Source: Rhodoferax_B ferrireducens_A
GTDB lineage: Bacteria > Pseudomonadota > Gammaproteobacteria > Burkholderiales > Burkholderiaceae_C
NCBI RefSeq assembly: GCF_031458075.1
Contig: NZ_JAVDXT010000001.1
Span: 1,240,001-1,304,000, forward strand
Length of the DNA stretch: 64,000 nucleotides
Direction of reading: 5' to 3'
The notes under the pieces were generated by a model that saw nothing but the letters and a program-made list of their open reading frames with translations, was not told the origin of the DNA and ran no database searches. Positions 59,117-64,000 of the stretch are shown piece after piece (the stretch's first letter is position 1; the number at the start of each line of letters is the position of its first letter). A program made the translations under genes and the position numbers.

Positions 59117-59974
59117 TCATGCCGAGAAGCTGTTTTCCAGGTAGCCGTTCTTCTTGGTCACGCGGTCCAGCGCCACCAGGGTTTCCAGCAGGGCGCGCAT
59201 GTGTTTCAGCGGCACGGCGTTGGGGCCGTCGCTCATGGCCTTGCTTGGGTCCGGGTGGGTTTCCATGAACACACCGGCCACGCCTACAGCGACTGCCGCA
59301 CGTGCCAGCACCGGCACCATCTCGCGCTGACCGCCACTGCTGGTGCCTTGGCCGCCAGGCAGCTGCACCGAGTGGGTGGCGTCGAACACCACGGGGGCGT
59401 GGGTTTCGCGCATGATGGCCAGGCTGCGCATATCGCTGACCAGGTTGTTGTAGCCAAAGCTGGCGCCGCGTTCACAGGCCATGAAGTTGTCTTCGTTCAG
59501 GCCGACTTCCTTGGCGGCAGCGCGGGCCTTGTCGATCACGTTCTTCATGTCGCCGGGGGCCAGAAACTGGCCCTTCTTGATGTTCACCGGCTTGCCGCTT
59601 TGGGCGACGGCACGGATGAAATCGGTCTGGCGGCACAGAAAGGCCGGGGTCTGCAATACGTCGACAACACTGGCGACATGGGCGATCTGCGATTCGTCAT
59701 GGATGTCGGTCAATACCGGCAGACCGAGCTCGCGCTTCACCTTGGCCAGGATTTCTAGGCCTTTTTCCATGCCCGGGCCGCGGAAGGTGTTGCCGCTGCT
59801 GCGGTTGGCCTTGTCGAAGCTGCTCTTGAAGATGAAGGGAATCCCGAGTTCGGTGGTGATTTCCTTCAGCGTGCCGGCGGTGTCCATCTGCAGCTGCTCG
59901 GATTCGATCACGCAGGGGCCGGCGATCAGGAAGAAGGGCTTGTCCAGGCCGATGTCAAATCCACACAGTTTCAT
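59117..59974 (-). CDS. kdsA: 3-deoxy-D-manno-octulosonate 8-phosphate synthase
   Basis: A 285-residue TIM-barrel enzyme that joins phosphoenolpyruvate and arabinose 5-phosphate in the cytoplasm to make KDO-8-phosphate for lipopolysaccharide. Conserved segments include FKSSFDKANRSS and DTHSVQ-like FDATHSVQLPG. Residue C21 in LIAGPCVIES corresponds to the metal-ligand cysteine of the metal-dependent class; E. coli KdsA has Asn there. The start overlaps the pyrG stop as ATGA. Confidence 0.96.
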   Translation of the reverse strand: MKLCGFDIGLDKPFFLIAGPCVIESEQLQMDTAGTLKEITTELGIPFIFKSSFDKANRSSGNTFRGPGMEKGLEILAKVKRELGLPVLTDIHDESQIAHVASVVDVLQTPAFLCRQTDFIRAVAQSGKPVNIKKGQFLAPGDMKNVIDKARAAAKEVGLNEDNFMACERGASFGYNNLVSDMRSLAIMRETHAPVVFDATHSVQLPGGQGTSSGGQREMVPVLARAAVAVGVAGVFMETHPDPSKAMSDGPNAVPLKHMRALLETLVALDRVTKKNGYLENSFSA

Positions 59975-61620
59975 TTCTTGGCTCCTTGGTGGTCCAGCGA
60001 GGCTTTCACGAAGGCGTTGAACAGCGGGTGGCCGTTCCAGGGGGTGGACTTGAATTCGGGGTGGAACTGCACGCCCACAAACCAGGGGTGTTGGCTCTGC
60101 GGCAGCTCGACCATTTCGGTCAGCTGTTCGCGCTGGGTCAGCGCCGAAATCACCAGGCCGGCCTCGCGCAAGCGGTCCAGGTAGTTGACGTTGGCCTCAT
60201 ACCGGTGGCGGTGCCGTTCGGTGACCACGTCACCGTAGATGCTGTGGGCCACCGTGCCAGGCGCCACGTCGGAGCTTTGCGCGCCCAGGCGCATGGTGCC
60301 GCCCAGGTCGGAGTGTTCGTCGCGGGTCTTGATGGTGCCGTCGGCGTCTTTCCACTCGTTGATCAGGGCGATCACCGGGTGGGGCGTTTCGGGTTCGAAC
60401 TCGGTGCTGTTGGCATCGTTCAGGCCGGCCACATGGCGGGCGAACTCGATGGTGGCGACCTGCATGCCCAGGCAGATGCCCAGGTACGGTACCTTGTGTT
60501 CGCGCGCAAAGCGGGCCGCGCAGATCTTGCCTTCGATGCCGCGCTTGCCGAAGCCGCCGGGCACCAGCACCGCGTCAAAACCGCCGAGCCGGGACACGGT
60601 GGCCGGGGTGATGGTTTCGGAGTCGATGTAGTTGATCTTGACCCGCACATGGTTTTTCATGCCGGCGTGGCGCAGCGCTTCGTTCAGCGACTTGTAGCTG
60701 TCGCTCAGGTCCACGTACTTGCCGACCATGGCGATGTTGACTTCGCCCTTGGGGTGCTCGGTCTCATAGACCAGGTCGTCCCAGCGCTTGAGGTTGGCGG
60801 GCGGGGTATTCAGGCGCAGCTTGTCGCAGATCAGGCCGTCCAGGCCTTGCTCGTGCAGCATGCGCGGCACTTTGTAGATGGTGTCCACGTCCCACATGGA
60901 GATCACACCCCATTCGGCGACGTTGGAGAACAGCGAGATCTTGGAGCGCTCTTCTTGCGGAATCGGGCGGTCGGCGCGGCACAGCAGCACATCGGCCTGG
61001 ATGCCGATTTCGCGCAGTTGCTTGGCGGTGTGCTGGGTGGGCTTGGTCTTCAGCTCGCCAGCGGCGGCAATCCACGGCAGGTAGCTGAGGTGCACGAAGG
61101 CTGTGTTGTTCGGGCCGAGCTTCAGGCTCATCTGGCGCACAGCTTCCAGGAAGGGCAGGGACTCGATGTCGCCCACGGTGCCGCCGACTTCGACAATGGC
61201 CACGTCCACCGCATCGGCTTCGCCAAAGCGCGCACCGCGCTTGATGAATTCCTGGATTTCGTTGGTCACGTGCGGGATGACCTGCACGGTCTTGCCCAGG
61301 TAGTCGCCGCGGCGCTCTTTGTCGAGCACGCTTTGGTAGATCTGGCCGGTGGTGAAGTTGTTGGACTTGCGCATGCGCGTTTCAACGAAACGCTCGTAGT
61401 GGCCCAAGTCCAGGTCGGTTTCTGCGCCGTCATCGGTGACGAAAACTTCGCCGTGCTGCAGCGGCGACATGGTGCCGGGGTCTACGTTGAGGTAGGGGTC
61501 CAGCTTGATGAGGGTGACTTTGAGGCCACGCGATTCGAGAAGAGCTGCAAGAGAGGCTGAAGCGATTCCCTTGCCGAGGGAAGACACGACACCGCCGGTG
61601 ACGAAGACAAATTTGGTCAT
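59971..61620 (-). CDS. pyrG: CTP synthase
   Basis: A 549-residue enzyme of pyrimidine synthesis, UTP to CTP with glutamine and ATP. The synthetase part begins MTKFVFVTGGVVSSLGKGI; the glutamine amidotransferase part has nucleophile Cys in YLGICLGMQ and His/Glu in FVGVQFHPEFKS. I start it at 61620; upstream in-frame ATGs lie beyond a TATAAT box. A hairpin occupies the leader just in front of the start. It is divergent from coaBC. Confidence 0.97.
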   Translation of the reverse strand: MTKFVFVTGGVVSSLGKGIASASLAALLESRGLKVTLIKLDPYLNVDPGTMSPLQHGEVFVTDDGAETDLDLGHYERFVETRMRKSNNFTTGQIYQSVLDKERRGDYLGKTVQVIPHVTNEIQEFIKRGARFGEADAVDVAIVEVGGTVGDIESLPFLEAVRQMSLKLGPNNTAFVHLSYLPWIAAAGELKTKPTQHTAKQLREIGIQADVLLCRADRPIPQEERSKISLFSNVAEWGVISMWDVDTIYKVPRMLHEQGLDGLICDKLRLNTPPANLKRWDDLVYETEHPKGEVNIAMVGKYVDLSDSYKSLNEALRHAGMKNHVRVKINYIDSETITPATVSRLGGFDAVLVPGGFGKRGIEGKICAARFAREHKVPYLGICLGMQVATIEFARHVAGLNDANSTEFEPETPHPVIALINEWKDADGTIKTRDEHSDLGGTMRLGAQSSDVAPGTVAHSIYGDVVTERHRHRYEANVNYLDRLREAGLVISALTQREQLTEMVELPQSQHPWFVGVQFHPEFKSTPWNGHPLFNAFVKASLDHQGAKK

Positions 61621-61627
61621 CTCAAAG

Positions 61628-61666
61628 TCGGGACGTAATCCCGAGGAGGTGGAAATGGTGATTATA
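61628..61666 (-). promoter_or_regulatory. pyrG -10 box and leader hairpin
   Basis: TATAAT is present on the minus strand at 61661-61666. The leader of about 35 bases contains TCGGGA-TTACG-TCCCGA (61628-61644), a six-base perfect stem that ends seven bases before the start codon, covering the region where a ribosome-binding site should lie. No consensus -35 was found at the right distance. Confidence 0.55.
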
Positions 61667-61708
61667 AGGGCGTGAATTAGGCGGTTCTGCTCTGCTACAT
61701 TGCCCGCC

Positions 61709-62956
61709 ATGAACCCCAACACACTTCTTTCGGCCGATGGCGACCTGGCAGGCAAGCACATCGTGCTGGGCCTCACCGGCGGCATTGCCTGCTACAAGTC
61801 GGCCGAACTCTGCCGGCTGTTGATCAAGCAGGGTGCCACCGTACAGGTGGTGATGACCGAGGCCGCCGCCCAGTTCATTACGACTACCACCATGCAGGCG
61901 CTCAGTGGCCGGCCGGTGTATGGCTCGCAGTGGGATGCGCGCGAGCCCAACACCATGCCGCACATCAACCTGAGCCGCGAGGCCGATGCGATCCTGATCG
62001 CGCCCTGCAGCGCCGACTTCATGGCGCGGCTGGTGCAGGGGCGGTCGGACGAACTGCTGAGCCTGCTGTGCCTGGCCCGGCCCATCGCCACCGCGCCGCT
62101 GCTGATCGCCCCGGCCATGAACCGCGAAATGTGGGTGCACCCCGCCACCCAGCGGAATATGGCGCAGCTGGCCGAAGACGGCGCGACCCTGCTGGGAGTC
62201 GGTAACGGCCCGCAGGCCTGCGGCGAAATCGGCGACGGCCGGATGCTGGAGCCGGCCGAGATGGTCGAGGACCTGATTGCCTTCTTCCGTCCCAAGTCCC
62301 TGGCCGGCCAGCGCCTGCTGGTCACCGCCGGGCCCACCTACGAGGCCATCGACCCGGTGCGCGGCATCACCAATCTGTCCAGCGGCAAGATGGGTTTCGC
62401 CATCGCCCGCGCGGCCCGCGAGGCTGGGGCCGACGTCACCTTGGTGGCCGGCCCGGTGGCCTTGGCCACGCCGCGCGGCGTCAACCGCATCGATGTGAAA
62501 TCTGCACAAAATATGCTCGCAGCGGTGGTCCAACATGCGCAGGCAGCTACGCTATTTGTAGCGACTGCCGCGGTGGCCGACTGGCGGCCCGCGCAAGCGG
62601 CCGAGCAGAAGATCAAGAAAGACGGCTCGGGTGCCACGCCGCAGCTGCAGTTCGTCGAGAACACCGACATTTTGGCCACCGTGGCCCAATCTGCCCGCGC
62701 TTTGAGCGGCGCCCTGTACTGCGTAGGCTTCGCCGCCGAGAGCCAGGACCTGCTGGCCAACGCCCAGGCCAAGCGCGCCCGCAAAGGCGTGCCGCTGTTG
62801 GTGGGCAACATCGGCCCGGCGACTTTCGGCAAAGACGAAAATGCGTTGCTGCTGGTAGACGCGCTGAGCGCTACCGAGCTCCCCCATGCCTCCAAACTCA
62901 GCCTGGCGCGGCAACTGGTTGCCGAAATCGCCAAGCGCTTGCACACATCCCCATGA
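61709..62956 (+). CDS. coaBC: Bifunctional phosphopantothenoylcysteine decarboxylase/synthetase
   Basis: A 415-residue bifunctional enzyme for coenzyme A. CoaC part (1-190): FMN-binding GLTGGIACYKSAEL, active-site His in MPHINLS, and PAMNREMW. CoaB part (about 190-415): TAGPTYEAIDPVRGITNLSSGKMG and KKDGSG with VGFAAES. The ATG at 61709 is used; a TTG nine bases upstream is possible. Residues 278-284 (AQAATLF) overlap a partial interspersed repeat. The stop overlaps dut as ATGA. Confidence 0.96.
   Translation: MNPNTLLSADGDLAGKHIVLGLTGGIACYKSAELCRLLIKQGATVQVVMTEAAAQFITTTTMQALSGRPVYGSQWDAREPNTMPHINLSREADAILIAPCSADFMARLVQGRSDELLSLLCLARPIATAPLLIAPAMNREMWVHPATQRNMAQLAEDGATLLGVGNGPQACGEIGDGRMLEPAEMVEDLIAFFRPKSLAGQRLLVTAGPTYEAIDPVRGITNLSSGKMGFAIARAAREAGADVTLVAGPVALATPRGVNRIDVKSAQNMLAAVVQHAQAATLFVATAAVADWRPAQAAEQKIKKDGSGATPQLQFVENTDILATVAQSARALSGALYCVGFAAESQDLLANAQAKRARKGVPLLVGNIGPATFGKDENALLLVDALSATELPHASKLSLARQLVAEIAKRLHTSP
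62536..62562 (-). repeat. Partial interspersed repeat inside coaBC
   Basis: GCGCAGGCAGCTACGCT is shared over 17 bases with the repeat in the DUF455 gene (complement of 55591-55607 region), followed by ATTTGTAGC in place of the loop and second half-stem. The second hairpin is not clear, so this may be a fragment or a chance match in a conserved part of the enzyme. Confidence 0.45.
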
Positions 62957-63399
62957 AAATCGACGTCAAAATTCTCGACCCCCGCATGGCAGAGCAGCTG
63001 CCAGCCTATGCGACCCCCGGCAGCGCCGGCCTGGACCTGCGCGCCTGCCTGGATGCGCCGCTGACCCTGCAGGCCAACGCCTGGCAGCTGGTGCCTACCG
63101 GCATCGCCATCCATTTGTGCGACCCCGGCTATGCGGCGCTGATACTGCCGCGCTCGGGTCTAGGCCACAAGCACGGCATCGTGCTGGGCAATCTGGTCGG
63201 GTTGATCGATAGCGATTACCAGGGCCAGCTGATGGTCAGCGCCTGGAACCGCAGCACGGTGCCCTTCACCATCGAGCCGATGGAGCGGCTGGCCCAGCTG
63301 GTGATCGTGCCGGTAGTGCAGGCCCAGTTCAACATCGTCACCGAGTTCCCCGCGTCCGAGCGCGGGGAGGGGGGCTACGGCTCTACCGGTACGGCCTAA
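62953..63399 (+). CDS. dut: dUTP diphosphatase (dUTPase)
   Basis: A 148-residue trimeric dUTPase. The motifs are present in order: GSAGLDLRA (I), PRSGLGHKHG (II), GNLVGLIDSDYQG (III), MERLAQLV (IV) and the C-terminal arm GEGGYGSTG (V). It hydrolyses dUTP to dUMP and keeps uracil out of DNA. ATG overlaps the coaBC stop, the arrangement common in proteobacteria. Confidence 0.97.
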   Translation: MKIDVKILDPRMAEQLPAYATPGSAGLDLRACLDAPLTLQANAWQLVPTGIAIHLCDPGYAALILPRSGLGHKHGIVLGNLVGLIDSDYQGQLMVSAWNRSTVPFTIEPMERLAQLVIVPVVQAQFNIVTEFPASERGEGGYGSTGTA

Positions 63400-63528
63400 G
63401 AATATGTTACTTGTGTTGCATGTTTGTAACTATTTTTGCCCACACTTTTCCAATTGTTAACGGATAGTGCAGGACCGCCGCTTGAGTCAGTAGTGCATGC
63501 CAGTGGCGATATTTAGGGGAGTGGCGGT

Positions 63529-64000
63529 ATGCTGAAAACAGGACTCGCGATCTTTTCCCTGCTGACTGCGCTTGACGTAGGGGCAACCCCAACGACGTAT
63601 GCGTTTACCGGAACTGTGACCAGTTACTCCGCTTATGGAGTAAGCGATAGTTCCAAAGTGGGTGGGCATGTGTCGGGTACTTTTGTCTACACCGGCAATG
63701 CAAGCAGTTTTTTAGAGAGTTTCGGTTCTTTATTCTATGGAAGCTATGGAATGAGCCATGGCGGATGTGACTTTGCCACGTCCAATGTTTGCAGCGCGTA
63801 TACCGATGTGTACAGCCCCATAGTGAGTGCGTTCAGCCTTTCCACTTCATGGGGAGATTCGTACGCGGCGCAAGCCAATTATTCAATTGGCAATGATGGT
63901 TCTATGGTCGGATATGAACGGGTCTTACCATTTCAGAATACATCGCTTGGCTCGGATACGGTTCTCATCTCTTCATCGCTATCCACTACCAATTATTTTT
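63529..64000 (+). CDS. Secreted protein of unknown function, 3' end outside the window
   Basis: A frame open from the ATG at 63529 to the end of the window (157 codons, not completed). AGGGGAG (63515-63521) is a good ribosome-binding site seven bases upstream. Residues 1-19 form a signal peptide (LAIFSLLTALDVGA), followed by TYAFTGTVTSYSAYG and GGHVSGTFVYTGNASS, a pattern seen in secreted beta-rich proteins and in many PEP-CTERM proteins. Whether a PEP-CTERM tail exists cannot be seen. The base composition is clearly lower in GC than its neighbours. Confidence 0.75.
   Translation, partial: MLKTGLAIFSLLTALDVGATPTTYAFTGTVTSYSAYGVSDSSKVGGHVSGTFVYTGNASSFLESFGSLFYGSYGMSHGGCDFATSNVCSAYTDVYSPIVSAFSLSTSWGDSYAAQANYSIGNDGSMVGYERVLPFQNTSLGSDTVLISSSLSTTNYF

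Noticed and set aside
59986..61560. 524-codon plus-strand frame antisense to pyrG
   Set aside because: pyrG is unmistakable on the other strand; the frame has no motif or ribosome-binding site.

Overview
The window is about 64 kb of GC-rich DNA from a betaproteobacterial chromosome, most likely Burkholderiales, family Comamonadaceae (Rhodoferax/Acidovorax/Polaromonas-like). The reasons are the pyrG-kdsA-eno-ftsB order, an orphan TctC-type binding protein, EAL-HDOD proteins, a DUF3297 gene, and many copies of a short two-hairpin repeat of a kind I recall from this family (from memory, not checked). I see no rRNA, tRNA, CRISPR array, transposase or phage gene. It looks like ordinary chromosome with several catabolic islands.

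Layout. 1-2573: end of a sensor histidine kinase and a REC-GGDEF-EAL protein. 2810-5257: a PagL-like lipid A deacylase, a class A beta-lactamase and its divergent AmpR-type regulator. 5313-6406: a two-gene chromate transporter. 6415-9580: LacI regulator with a PhyH-like dioxygenase and a class II aldolase. 9690-14258: a chemoreceptor and a periplasmic-sensing diguanylate cyclase/phosphodiesterase. 14265-17186: a PanE-like reductase, DUF3297, and an ECF41 sigma factor with its carboxymuconolactone decarboxylase-like target, both preceded by the same promoter. 17258-22919: a sugar-acid operon (DeoR, DUF1537 kinase, PdxA2-like dehydrogenase, SDR, HpcH/HpaI aldolase) divergent from a TctC-type binding protein.

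22950-32815 is the most original region. Two divergent operons share a strong promoter region with three GTATAC boxes. They encode a polar amino acid ABC transporter whose parts are split between the two strands, a 982-residue fusion equivalent to all three subunits of an HcnABC/D-hydroxyproline-dehydrogenase-type enzyme, a DapA-family lyase/deaminase, a dihydropyrimidinase-like cyclic amidase, an M20 amidohydrolase lacking the usual bridging aspartate, and an FCD-GntR regulator. Together they look like uptake and stepwise opening, deacylation, oxidation and deamination of a cyclic or N-substituted amino acid. The exact substrate cannot be read from the sequence.

32852-41513: AEC transporter, a probably leaderless ArsR repressor with an SRPBCC protein and a dienelactone hydrolase, a methyltransferase, a DUF6434 protein, a membrane-embedded patatin, an MFS transporter, and an SDR divergent from a TetR regulator. 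41510-48994: an arabinoside operon (ABC transporter, cytoplasmic GH51 arabinofuranosidase, GntR regulator) with a glycosyltransferase attached at its end. 49287-51897: tandem EAL-HDOD paralogues. 52085-54874: a GT39-like membrane protein and a GT2-GtrA glycosyltransferase. 54876-63399: housekeeping genes (DUF455, hslO, NadR-like kinase, ftsB, eno, kdsA, pyrG, coaBC, dut). 63529 to the end: an unfinished, AT-richer exported protein.

A two-hairpin repeat occurs at least ten times, mostly just after stop codons. At least two copies lie inside reading frames and are translated, and another provides a stop codon.
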